A DNA stretch of 14,142 nt, taken from an uncultured Bacteroidota bacterium (GTDB taxonomy: Bacteria > Bacteroidota > Bacteroidia > Chitinophagales > Saprospiraceae). This document shows, in pieces, positions 7,916-14,142 of this stretch (position 1 is its first letter; the number at the start of each line of letters is the position of its first letter). The translations under genes and the position numbers were made by a program. The notes under the pieces are model-generated. The model saw only the letters and a program-made list of their open reading frames with translations. It was not told the DNA's origin and searched no databases. The stretch is taken from positions 1 to 14,142 of the forward strand of contig CALGAA010000385.1 of the NCBI GenBank assembly GCA_937952445.1. The letters are read 5' to 3'.

Positions 7916-8167
7916 TTAGCCCTGAAGTTCTCTCAATTTGTGTGTGAGTCTGAGAATTATATCGATGCCTGCGCTGTTCACACCCAGATCCCGATACAAA
8001 CGGATGACCTGTTCGACCTGATCCAATTCATCCTCATGGATCCATTCGTCGTCCGAATCGCGGTGAATTTCAAAAAATTCGTACTCCATCCATTCATCCA
8101 TATTTTTGCGGGTAATCCCGTGAAACTGAATAATTTTTTGGAGGCGGATATATTTTGTCGATTTCAT
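7916..8167 (-). CDS. cbpM: CbpM-type chaperone modulator
   Basis: Predicted 83-residue protein with a MerR-like helical pattern (Y-I-R-L-Q-K-I-I-Q-F-H-G-I-T, then a long amphipathic C-terminal helix ending R-L-T-H-K-L-R-E-L). This is the layout of CbpM, which binds the J-domain of CbpA and tunes its stimulation of DnaK. The ATG at 8167 lies 2 bases after the stop of the DnaJ-like gene, so translation is likely coupled and both come from one transcript. The plus-strand symporter gene ends 32 bases away and converges. Sequence similarity in this family is low, so part of the confidence comes from the conserved cbpA-cbpM order. Confidence 0.85.
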   Translation of the reverse strand: MKSTKYIRLQKIIQFHGITRKNMDEWMEYEFFEIHRDSDDEWIHEDELDQVEQVIRLYRDLGVNSAGIDIILRLTHKLRELQG

Positions 8168-8169
8168 GG

Positions 8170-9108
8170 TTAACGCATTTTGGACAATTCGGTGAACAAA
8201 TCCTTTTCTTTGGCAGAAAGATTTCTGGGTATGCTTATTTGTGTCTTGAGTAAGAGATCGCCCGATTGACCTTTTTGTTTGTACACTGGTAACCCTTTCC
8301 CTTTGAGCCGGATGGTCTCCCCGGGCTGAGTTCCGGCCGGAATTTTGATTTTTACCTTTCCATCCAGGGCATCTATGAGCATTTCGGTGCCCAGAACAGC
8401 TTGATAAAGATCCAGATGTACCGTTTGGATCAGATGAGAACCGTCTCGCTGGAAATTGGTATTATTTTCAATCTGGAAGGTAATGTAAAGATCCCCCCTG
8501 GGCCCGCCATCGGGTGAGGGGCCTCCCTGGCCTTTGATGCGGATGATCTGGCCATCTTCTATCCCAGCCGGTATGGTGATCCGGATTTTATTTCCGTTCA
8601 CATTGAGTACGTGCTTTTTATCCTCCAGAATCTCGGTGAGTGGAAGCTGGAGGCTGGCATTGAAATCCTGACCTTTCATGCTTTGCCGGAATCCTCCACC
8701 GAATGGATCTCCACCTGTGGACCTTCCACCTCCAAAAAAGTCCCTGAAAAAGTCGGAAAAATCACCTGCATCTCCACTGTAGGTGAATTCCTCCCACCGA
8801 CCACCGCCGGGATCGCCTTGTCTGCCCCAACTCTGGGATCTGGAATATTGCTGGCCTCCGCCCGCTTTTTCAAAAGCATCCGCGTGCTCCCAGTTCTCGC
8901 CGTATTTGTCGTATTTTTTCCTTTTCTCCGGATCACTCAGGACGGCATGGGCTTCGTTAATTTGCTTGAATTTTTGCTCGGCTTCCTGATCTCCCGGATT
9001 GACGTCAGGGTGGTACTGCCGCGCCAATTTACGATACGCTTTTTTGATGGCTTTGGCATCGGCGTTCTTGTCGACCCCCAGTACTTTATAGTAATCTATG
9101 AATTTCAT
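8170..9108 (-). CDS. cbpA: CbpA-type DnaJ co-chaperone
   Basis: Predicted 312-residue cytoplasmic J-protein that stimulates DnaK ATPase activity. Residues 5-70 are a J-domain with H33-P-D and the usual K-K-A-Y-R-K-L-A helix. A Gly/Phe-rich region with F-R-D-F-F-G-G-G covers about 80-145. The rest is the two-lobed C-terminal substrate-binding region (I-T-I-P-A-G-I-E-D-G-Q-I-I-R and a repeat-like I-K-I-P-A-G-T-Q-P-G-E-T-I-R). There are no C-x-x-C-x-G-x-G zinc motifs, so it is the CbpA/class B type rather than DnaJ proper. The last residues abut cbpM. The 170-base AT-rich region upstream is shared with the divergent App1-like gene. I see no CIRCE element or clear TAnnTTTG promoter there. Confidence 0.94.
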   Translation of the reverse strand: MKFIDYYKVLGVDKNADAKAIKKAYRKLARQYHPDVNPGDQEAEQKFKQINEAHAVLSDPEKRKKYDKYGENWEHADAFEKAGGGQQYSRSQSWGRQGDPGGGRWEEFTYSGDAGDFSDFFRDFFGGGRSTGGDPFGGGFRQSMKGQDFNASLQLPLTEILEDKKHVLNVNGNKIRITIPAGIEDGQIIRIKGQGGPSPDGGPRGDLYITFQIENNTNFQRDGSHLIQTVHLDLYQAVLGTEMLIDALDGKVKIKIPAGTQPGETIRLKGKGLPVYKQKGQSGDLLLKTQISIPRNLSAKEKDLFTELSKMR

Positions 9109-9205
9109 TATCGTCGTCCTAAAGTTTAGATTATTTATGATAAAATAATAATTATAATCAATTTTTGTTTGGTAAAGTTCTTATTTTGACCTTGATTGTA
9201 AACGA

Positions 9206-9274
9206 ATGGACATGTTACCGGGGGAACTGATCAGCGAGGAAAAAGTGGTGAGATTAGCCCCGGAAAATATGTGA
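9206..9274 (+). CDS. possible 22-residue leader ORF upstream of App1-like gene
   Basis: An ATG at 9206 opens a 22-codon frame (M-D-M-L-P-G-E-L-I-S-E-E-K and on to A-P-E-N-M) ending at TGA 9272-9274, four bases before the App1-like ATG at 9279. Placed so close, it could couple translation to the downstream gene. The end of the frame and the next start share a direct repeat, ATATGTG at 9268-9274 and 9278-9284. No strong ribosome binding site precedes it, and a frame this short can occur by chance. Confidence 0.25.
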   Translation: MDMLPGELISEEKVVRLAPENM

Positions 9275-9278
9275 TCAT

Positions 9279-10331
9279 ATGTGGAAAAATCTTAAACAAC
9301 TCTATCAGCTTCTCAAAAAATTCACCAATCGGGTGGTGATTGGTGATCCGTTGTTAATCAATGCTTATCGTAGTTATGGCAACGAGGAGGATATTATTTT
9401 GCGTGGCCGGGTGATCGAGAACGAAGGGATTACCGTTCAGAAAGAGGATGGCTTGTGGAGAAATTTGGTCAACAACATTCGCCGTTTTGAAACCGATGAG
9501 ATCCGGTCTCTGCCTGTCCATCTGGCCCTTGACGGCCAATTGCATAAGCAGGTCACCGACCGGGAAGGGTATTTCGTGTTCAAAGTCCCGCAGACCAGGC
9601 CGGTAGCAGCGTCATATGTTCATTGGGAAAAAGGCGAATTGTCGTTGCCTGAACACCGGTATAAATCGAGTCAGTTGATCAAAAACTCCATCGAGATCAT
9701 GCGCCCGGGACGCCTGAGCCAATTCGGGATAATCAGCGATATCGACGATACGATTTTGAAGTCCCACGTAGGTTCGTGGTTGAAGCTTCAAATGATCTAC
9801 GTGACTTTATTCAAAAACGTTTACCAGCGAAAACCATTTGAGGGCATGAGTGAAGCGCTCAAGTATCTGGCTTATGATCAGGAGGGCAATCACGTCAATC
9901 CCACTTTTTATGTGTCCAATAGTCCGTGGAGTCTATACGAAGTGTTGGAAGAGTTTTTACAAATCCATGGGATGCCCAAAGGGCCAATTTGTCTACGGGA
10001 TTACGGGGCCTTCTTTGGTCGACAGTTGGAAGATTTTCGACAACATAAGAGCCGGACTATAGATCATCTGATGGAGTTTTATCCGAAGTTGCCTTTCATT
10101 CTGATCGGGGATGCAACGGAGAAGGACGCTGATATTTATCTGGAGAAATTTCATAAATTCCCCGGTCGGGTTCTGGGGATCTTTATCCGGCAAGGACGTA
10201 ATCCAGATTCCAATGTAAGGGTCCGGCAACTATTTGAAACCTATCCGGATCAACCCTTTTTTCTGGTTCAGCATTCGATCGATATCATTCGGCATGTTCG
10301 CCAAAGCATTGTATTTGACCGGATTATCTGA
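9279..10331 (+). CDS. App1 family (DUF2183) HAD-type phosphatase
   Basis: Predicted 350-residue soluble protein without a signal peptide. It is recognised by the App1/DUF2183 catalytic core. The HAD motif S-D154-I-D156-D-T158 provides the nucleophile and acid/base. F-Y-V-S-N-S-P-W (210-217) forms motif II, H-K-S-R-T (256-260) supplies the conserved Lys, and I-G-D278-A-T-E-K-D283 is motif III. The N-terminal 145 residues are a separate beta-rich region (I-I-L-R-G-R-V, then G-Y-F-V-F-K-V-P) common in bacterial members. Yeast App1 is a phosphatidate phosphatase; bacterial substrates are not settled, so phosphatidate is only a guess. The start is the ATG at 9279, just after a possible leader ORF. 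The gene is divergent from cbpA and stands alone. Confidence 0.9.
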   Translation: MWKNLKQLYQLLKKFTNRVVIGDPLLINAYRSYGNEEDIILRGRVIENEGITVQKEDGLWRNLVNNIRRFETDEIRSLPVHLALDGQLHKQVTDREGYFVFKVPQTRPVAASYVHWEKGELSLPEHRYKSSQLIKNSIEIMRPGRLSQFGIISDIDDTILKSHVGSWLKLQMIYVTLFKNVYQRKPFEGMSEALKYLAYDQEGNHVNPTFYVSNSPWSLYEVLEEFLQIHGMPKGPICLRDYGAFFGRQLEDFRQHKSRTIDHLMEFYPKLPFILIGDATEKDADIYLEKFHKFPGRVLGIFIRQGRNPDSNVRVRQLFETYPDQPFFLVQHSIDIIRHVRQSIVFDRII

Positions 10332-10744
10332 TAGAACATCGTATATATTCATGTGATTCAACGTAGAAAGCCATCCATACGCGCATGCGGATTCCATTAA
10401 GTCTGTATTAATAAGGTCTACTTTTAGTTTTATAACCCACTGACATTTAGCACAATAACCAGCATTGCAACTTGTTTAAATACAACGATATTTGGATATG
10501 TTTGCAATAACATCGTCCTTTGCCATACGGCCCCGTCTGGGCAGGACTCAGTATTTGTATGGATAATTTCGGAATTTATGAGACCCTTAAATGGAGAACC
10601 TTATTGAAACGCCAACATAGTTCCTGAAGATGATTGCGGAATTAGGCAAATTCCAAAGGACTCAAATTAATAACCGGGCTTATTTGATGATGAAAACAAG
10701 TGAGTTTTAGGGCATTTTAAAAAACAAATGGTTATTTCCAGTGT
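10332..10744. other. gene-free stretch between App1-like gene and dps
   Basis: About 410 AT-rich bases hold no frame I would call a gene. The only short frame with an ATG and weak protein character is 10630-10710 (26 codons, plus strand), and I do not trust it. Small inverted repeats are visible: GGAATT 10638-10643 with AATTCC 10649-10654 (5-base loop), and ACGG/CCGT near 10536. Two copies of TTGCAA occur near 10465 and 10502. I see no terminator after the App1-like gene. A small RNA or remnant of a lost gene is possible but nothing shows it directly. Confidence 0.5.
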
Positions 10745-10776
10745 TGTATATATATACATCTTTACATAACGTAAAG
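10745..10776. promoter_or_regulatory. tandem inverted repeats upstream of dps
   Basis: Two symmetrical sites lie back to back 25-56 bases before the dps ATG. TGTATATATATACA at 10745-10758 is a perfect 14-base palindrome. CTTTAC 10760-10765 and GTAAAG 10771-10776 form an inverted repeat around ATAAC. The first could be a dimeric regulator's operator and the second an operator or leader hairpin. Neither fits the OxyR or Fur consensus as I know them. No TAnnTTTG element is evident, so the promoter position is unknown. Confidence 0.4.
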
Positions 10777-10800
10777 ATTAAGACCTAAAAATAAAATGAT

Positions 10801-11271
10801 ATGAAAACAAACATTGGAATTTCCGCCGATCACAAAAAAGAAGTGGCCGATAAGCTCAACATTTTGCTCGCCGATGAATTTGTGCTCTACACCAAAACAC
10901 GGAACTATCACTGGAACGTGGAGAGTATGAACTTTACGGAAATGCACGATTTCTACGAAGAACAATACGACAAATTAGCAGAATTCATAGATGCAATTGC
11001 AGAACGGGTTCGGAAAATTGGTCATTATAGCTTGGGGCGGTTGGAAGATTATTTGAAGATCACCAATCTGGAAGAGCAGGAGACGACTTCTGATCCGAAG
11101 GCACAGCTCAAAAACTTACTTAAAGACCACGAATCCATCATCCGTGAATTGAGAAAATTTATTCCAGATTTGGAAGATAAATACATGGATACAGGATCCG
11201 CCGATTACCTGACCGGGCTGCTCCAGGAGCATGAAGAAATGGCCTGGATGATCCGATCACATCTCGGATAA
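10801..11271 (+). CDS. dps: Dps family ferritin-like DNA/iron protection protein
   Basis: Predicted 156-residue cytoplasmic protein of the Dps family. Twelve subunits form a shell that oxidises Fe(II), usually with hydrogen peroxide, and stores iron, protecting DNA. The inter-subunit ferroxidase ligands are visible: N-Y-H37-W, M-H49, E53, F-I-D64-A-I-A-E68-R. These match His51, His63, Asp78 and Glu82 of the E. coli protein, with Glu at the Asp67 position. The N-terminus is short with a few Lys (K2, K12, K13), so DNA binding through a tail is uncertain. It starts at ATG 10801 and is monocistronic: a strong terminator follows 23 bases after the stop. Induction by oxidative stress or starvation is usual for the family. 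Upstream palindromes may carry the control here. Confidence 0.95.
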   Translation: MKTNIGISADHKKEVADKLNILLADEFVLYTKTRNYHWNVESMNFTEMHDFYEEQYDKLAEFIDAIAERVRKIGHYSLGRLEDYLKITNLEEQETTSDPKAQLKNLLKDHESIIRELRKFIPDLEDKYMDTGSADYLTGLLQEHEEMAWMIRSHLG

Positions 11272-11294
11272 CGCCGTAAATTAAAAGAGATTTT

Positions 11295-11333
11295 AAAGTT
11301 GGACAAGCATTAGCCCTGTCCAACTTTTTTTTT
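11295..11333 (+). terminator. strong intrinsic terminator after dps
   Basis: AAAGTTGGACA at 11295-11305 pairs perfectly with TGTCCAACTTT at 11317-11327 around an 11-base loop, and nine T follow from 11325 to 11333. This is a textbook rho-independent terminator for dps. Since A bases flank the other side, it could also stop transcription of the broken minus-strand gene that ends at 11375. Confidence 0.93.
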
Positions 11334-11374
11334 GATTTATTCCCCAAAGCACGTACCCACAATGGATGAACTTG

Positions 11375-11626
11375 TCATTCCCGTTCGGTGAATTTCCCGA
11401 AAACCGCTTCTGAGTTGAGGTATTCATTCCATTGTTTACCCTTCAGTACTTTCACAACCCCCTTTTTTACCTATATGAAAATTCCATCGTCCTTTCAAGA
11501 CGCTCAAACACCGTACCTTCAAATTTTTGGAAATAAACAGGAATATATGTGATCAACCAGGTCCAAACCGCAGATCTGCCCCAGTCAAATTCTGAACTAC
11601 CAGGCATCTTTATCAATTAATGCCAT
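11375..11626 (-). pseudogene. small unknown gene, apparently broken by two frameshifts
   Basis: On the minus strand, ATG 11626 opens M-A-L-I-D-K-D-A-W and then hits TAG. From about 11600 the next frame reads S-S-E-F-D-W-G-R-S-A-V-W-T-W-L and continues through Y-F-Q-K-F-E-G-T-V-F-E-R-L-E-R to M-E-F-S-Y-R, stopping at TAA 11469-11467. From 11470 the first frame resumes as V-K-K-G-V-V-K-V-L-K-G-K-Q-W-N-E-Y-L-N and ends K-F-T-E-R-E, TGA 11377-11375. The start and end frames agree, so two compensating one-base shifts would restore an 83-residue protein over 252 bases. The second shift sits next to an A6G5 run. The pieces look protein-like, rich in Trp, Tyr and Phe. I do not recognise the family. 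Alternatives: assembly errors, a stand-alone 46-codon ORF (11607-11467), or chance. Confidence 0.4.
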
Positions 11627-11656
11627 TTGTAGTCAAGGTTATACGCGGTTTCGCTT

Positions 11657-11699
11657 CTTCGATATGACAAAAAATAACCTGGTCATATCTATGACGAAG
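11657..11699. promoter_or_regulatory. nested inverted repeat upstream of SDR gene
   Basis: GATATGAC at 11661-11668 and GTCATATC at 11682-11689 form a perfect 8-base inverted repeat with a 13-base spacer. An outer pair, CTTCG 11657-11661 and CGAAG 11695-11699, flanks it. The spacing suits a dimeric regulator or a stem. It lies in the presumed divergent control region between the broken minus-strand gene (start 11626) and the SDR gene (start 11779), about 80 bases before the latter. Confidence 0.35.
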
Positions 11700-11778
11700 G
11701 TAATGACCATTGCACCAGGATATATCATTGCGCCAAAATTGGAGCATTTTCCGTACCTTGAATCCAAAACCACAGCAT

Positions 11779-12549
11779 ATGGAACGCTTTAAAACGAAAA
11801 CCGCAATCGTCACAGGCAGTACGAGTGGCATCGGAAAAGGGATAGCGCATCGGCTGGCTTCCGAAGGAGCCAACGTAGTGGTTAATTCTTACCGGAATCA
11901 CGATCAAATATCCCAGATTCTGGCAGATATCACTTCAGGGGGAGGAAAGGCCACCTTTATTCGGGCGGATATGAGTAAGGTAGATGAGATAGAAAGCTTG
12001 TTCTCGCAGGCTGTCAAAGAATTTGGAAAGGTGGATATCCTGATCAACAATGCAGGGATACAGATCCACAGTCCTTTTTTGGAGGTCACTGAAGAGGATT
12101 ATGACCGGGTCTTATCGGTCAACCTGAAAGGTTATTATTTCGCTGCACAAAATTTTGTAAAGCATGCCGTGAACCAGGGAATTAAAGGTGTGATCGTCAA
12201 CAATAGTTCGGTCCACGAAATTATCCCCTTTCCCAATTTTGATTCCTATGCATTAAGCAAAGGAGGTGTTCGGATGATGACCCGAAATCTGGCGGTGGAA
12301 CTGGCACCATATGGGATCCGGGTCAACAATATCGCGCCAGGTGCTATCGATACGGATATCAACGAGGCGCTGGATCAAAATCCTGAACTCATGCAAAAAC
12401 TGTTGAATAATATATCCCTGCACCGGATGGGAACCGTAGAAGAAGTAGCGGCTGTCGTGGCTTTTCTGGCAAGCGATGAAGCTTCGTATGTCACAGGAGC
12501 GACGTATTTGGTAGATGGAGGATTGACCTATCATTATACAGAGCAATAG
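11779..12549 (+). CDS. SDR family NAD(P)-dependent oxidoreductase (glucose 1-dehydrogenase-like)
   Basis: Predicted 256-residue cytoplasmic classical short-chain dehydrogenase/reductase. The ATG at 11779 puts the first Rossmann strand at the N-terminus; the longer frame from 11710 adds 23 unrelated residues. Motifs: T12-G-S-T-S-G-I-G19 for the dinucleotide, N90-N-A-G93, N115, and the catalytic S144, Y157-x-x-x-K161. The segment I-A-P-G-A-I-D-T-D follows, and the C-terminal V-T-G-A-T-Y-L-V-D-G-G is typical of the glucose 1-dehydrogenase / 3-oxoacyl-ACP reductase-like group. N-S-Y-R at 36-39, with Arg after the second strand and no acidic residue there, suggests a preference for NADP(H), but this is weak. 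The substrate cannot be assigned. It appears monocistronic and converges on the DNA glycosylase gene 22 bases away. Confidence 0.93.
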   Translation: MERFKTKTAIVTGSTSGIGKGIAHRLASEGANVVVNSYRNHDQISQILADITSGGGKATFIRADMSKVDEIESLFSQAVKEFGKVDILINNAGIQIHSPFLEVTEEDYDRVLSVNLKGYYFAAQNFVKHAVNQGIKGVIVNNSSVHEIIPFPNFDSYALSKGGVRMMTRNLAVELAPYGIRVNNIAPGAIDTDINEALDQNPELMQKLLNNISLHRMGTVEEVAAVVAFLASDEASYVTGATYLVDGGLTYHYTEQ

Positions 12550-12571
12550 TTTAGGTGATTTCGATCCCAAA

Positions 12572-13123
12572 TCAGCGGTCTGGGGCGGTACGAAGTCTTT
12601 CCAATTTCTGGTCAACCGGGCATTCCGGATGATGGGCACCCGGCAAATACCCGATACCCATTAAAAATTCTTTTACAATTTCGGGTCCCGTAAATTTGAA
12701 ATGACTGCGAAATAATTTGGTCCATTCCGCTTCACTTGCAGGGTGATGCTGTTCCAGCCAACTGGCAAATGATCCATGATCATTCCGGATATCCAATATT
12801 TTTTGAGCATTGAAAATGGCGGCATGGATTTTTTGTTTATGGCGGATGATGCCGGCGTCATTCATCAATCGTTCCACATCCTGGTCATCGTATTGAGCCA
12901 CTTTCTGGATATCAAATCCATCGTATGCCACCCGAAAGTTGTGATGTTTCTTCATAATCAGGGACCAATTAAGCCCGGCTTGGTTAATTTCCAACATCAG
13001 CCTTTCAAACAATTGATTGTCGTCGGTAGTGGGAAACCCGTACATGGTGTCATGGAAAATCTTATCCGGATCATCTTCCGGTAAATCTTTTGTTTTGGCG
13101 CAGTAGTGATTGGGAGGGATCAT
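12572..13123 (-). CDS. tag: DNA-3-methyladenine glycosylase I
   Basis: Predicted 183-residue base-excision repair enzyme that removes 3-methyladenine from alkylated DNA, leaving an abasic site. Tag family features: L-E45-x-x-Q-A-G-L-x-W53, where Glu45 and Trp53 match E. coli Glu38 and Trp46 in the base pocket. D-A-G-I-I-R-H-K-Q-K-I (89-99) is nearly identical to the E. coli block, and F-K-F-T-G (142-146) follows. The zinc ligands can be matched as Cys8, His24, His164 and Cys168, with the normal four-residue step between the last two. The usual N-terminal R-C-x-W-C block is simplified to H-Y-C. The gene starts at ATG 13123, 3 bases after the glycosidase stop, so the two are probably co-transcribed though functionally unrelated. 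Confidence 0.92.
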   Translation of the reverse strand: MIPPNHYCAKTKDLPEDDPDKIFHDTMYGFPTTDDNQLFERLMLEINQAGLNWSLIMKKHHNFRVAYDGFDIQKVAQYDDQDVERLMNDAGIIRHKQKIHAAIFNAQKILDIRNDHGSFASWLEQHHPASEAEWTKLFRSHFKFTGPEIVKEFLMGIGYLPGAHHPECPVDQKLERLRTAPDR

Positions 13124-13126
13124 CGG

Positions 13127-14142
13127 TTAATCGGCTTGTGGGGTTCCGGGTGGTGGAAAATCAGTGTCCCGGGCGTCGATCACCAGTACCCAGTCATTTC
13201 CCATGCCCGTGGAAGGGGGCTGGATTTCTAACCCGGTATGTTTCTTTAAATCGGTTCCTTCAAAAGCTACGCCTGTCCGGGGATCGTACCACCAGGTTTT
13301 GAATTCATCCCCCTGCAGGTTTTTCAAATCCAACAATACATTTTTCCCGGTGGGAAAATAGATCATCGCATACTCGCCATTTTCGTCCCGTGTGGCGATC
13401 ACATAATCCACTCCATCCTGCTGGTCGGTCCGGATGAGCGACTGATCCGGGATCCGGCTGAGAAATGGCCTTGACAGCATCAGGTTCTTCAAATGCCGTA
13501 CCTGATGGGCCATGGGGAGATCGAGGGCTTTGTGCCATGGCCGGAGTGGCCCATTAATGCCGTCCCTGTCCTGATCGTACATTTGCCATATGTCGTGGCA
13601 CCCATAGGTTTGACCAAACGCTCCGGCAAACACGTTCCAATACATTATCCTCCGGATGTCCCGGGCCATGCTATATCCATTTTCACTGGCTTTGAAACAG
13701 ATGGGGTGTTCTTCATACATGGGTTCTCCATCGATGACGGGTTTGACCGGAGATAACTGATAATCGTGCGTGATATTGAGATAGGTGTTTTTGGGACAAT
13801 GCCCGGTTTGGTGCATGTTGAAATCCAACCACTTATCTTCATGGAACCAGGTCGATGACCCTCCCGGATCCCGGGGCTGGGGATGAAAACTCATCAGGGC
13901 TTTCTCGTTCCCGCCGAAACCCTCCGCTACCCCTTCGGCCATGCTTTGCCATATTTCCACATCGGTTGATTTTTCCCTGGGCGTGCGATCGCCACCGATA
14001 ATCCAAACGATGTTTTCGCGGTCTTTATACCGATTTCCAATCCATCGACCATATATCCTGGCATTTTCTACGGTAAATATTTCCGGTCCGGTACCCCAAC
14101 CCGCTTTAAAAACCTTGTCCCCCCATGTGGGCAGTAATGCGA
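13127..14142 (-). CDS. Apiosidase-like glycoside hydrolase (GH140 / DUF4038), 5' end cut by window edge
   Basis: The open frame runs without a stop from the right edge to TAA 13129-13127, giving 338 full codons including the stop; the true start lies outside. A GTG at 13960 is not the start, since conserved sequence continues upstream of it. W-I-I-G-G-D-R (Asp codon 13990-13988) and D-G-E-P-M-Y-E-E-H-P match the catalytic regions of GH140 enzymes such as the apiosidase BT1012, where an Asp is acid/base and a Glu the nucleophile. The order fits a (beta/alpha)8 barrel followed by a C-terminal beta domain (Y-F-P-T-G-K, W-W-Y-D-P-R-T-G, P-S-T-G-M-G-N-D-W-V-L-V-I-D) of the putative collagen-binding type. 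The likely role is trimming plant polysaccharide side chains such as apiose in rhamnogalacturonan II; specificity is inferred. A signal peptide cannot be checked. Confidence 0.9.
   Translation of the reverse strand, partial: ALLPTWGDKVFKAGWGTGPEIFTVENARIYGRWIGNRYKDRENIVWIIGGDRTPREKSTDVEIWQSMAEGVAEGFGGNEKALMSFHPQPRDPGGSSTWFHEDKWLDFNMHQTGHCPKNTYLNITHDYQLSPVKPVIDGEPMYEEHPICFKASENGYSMARDIRRIMYWNVFAGAFGQTYGCHDIWQMYDQDRDGINGPLRPWHKALDLPMAHQVRHLKNLMLSRPFLSRIPDQSLIRTDQQDGVDYVIATRDENGEYAMIYFPTGKNVLLDLKNLQGDEFKTWWYDPRTGVAFEGTDLKKHTGLEIQPPSTGMGNDWVLVIDARDTDFPPPGTPQAD

Noticed and set aside
7580..8173. 197-codon plus-strand frame spanning the symporter end and cbpM
   Set aside because: It overlaps two clear genes in other frames and its composition (many Cys, Arg, Tyr) is that of an out-of-frame reading.
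8611..9129. 172-codon plus-strand frame opposite cbpA
   Set aside because: It mirrors the Gly-rich J-protein gene; no domain, start signal or independent support.
10630..10710. 26-codon plus-strand frame in the dps upstream region
   Set aside because: Too short, no clear ribosome binding site, and no recognisable sequence; not enough to call a gene.
11710..11778. N-terminal extension of the SDR reading frame
   Set aside because: The 23 extra residues precede the first Rossmann strand and have no counterpart in the family; ATG 11779 places the glycine motif at residues 12-19 as expected.
12253..12639. 128-codon minus-strand frame across the SDR end and tag
   Set aside because: It covers the ends of two convergent, well-supported genes and has no family resemblance.
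1..14142. CRISPR arrays, tRNA or rRNA genes, insertion sequences, phage or defence systems
   Set aside because: I looked for regular spaced repeats, transposase or integrase motifs and conserved RNA blocks and saw none; the gene set is ordinary chromosomal.

Overview
The window looks like an ordinary chromosomal stretch of a Bacteroidota bacterium, plausibly from the Saprospirales or a related group, though I cannot fix the order from the sequence. The reasons are three lipoprotein signals, two TAnnTTTG-type -7 promoter elements placed just upstream of the chosen starts, and a gene set typical of the phylum: OmpA-type coiled-coil lipoprotein, long secreted PIG-L deacetylase, SSS sodium symporter, CbpA/CbpM pair and an apiosidase-like glycosidase. 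I see no rRNA, tRNA, CRISPR array, insertion sequence or phage gene. I also see no new defence or biosynthetic system and do not claim one.

Left part (1-3691). A truncated DUF6438-like lipoprotein gene (minus strand, cut by the window edge) is separated by an unusually structured intergenic segment from an OmpA-family lipoprotein gene (minus). Divergent from that lies a lipoprotein gene on the plus strand. It reads by eye as a family I inorganic pyrophosphatase that has lost its catalytic core, and it is the most interesting gene here. It converges on an aspartate kinase gene (minus).

Middle (3692-9108). A plus-strand pair with a 7-base gap encodes a secreted PIG-L deacetylase and a Na+/solute symporter, probably for release and uptake of an amino sugar or similar compound. 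It converges on a minus-strand CbpA-type DnaJ and CbpM co-chaperone pair.

Right part (9109-14142). An App1-type phosphatase gene is preceded by a possible 22-codon leader ORF. About 470 bases without a recognisable gene follow, ending in inverted repeats just ahead of a dps gene, which has a strong intrinsic terminator. Next comes a small minus-strand gene that appears broken by two compensating frameshifts. Then there is an SDR oxidoreductase gene (plus), converging on a minus-strand pair: an apiosidase-like GH140/DUF4038 glycosidase, cut by the right edge, followed 3 bases later by a DNA-3-methyladenine glycosylase I gene.

Several long reading frames begin at TTG or GTG well upstream of the biologically sensible start. 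I have moved those starts to the ATG that gives a proper signal peptide or domain start.
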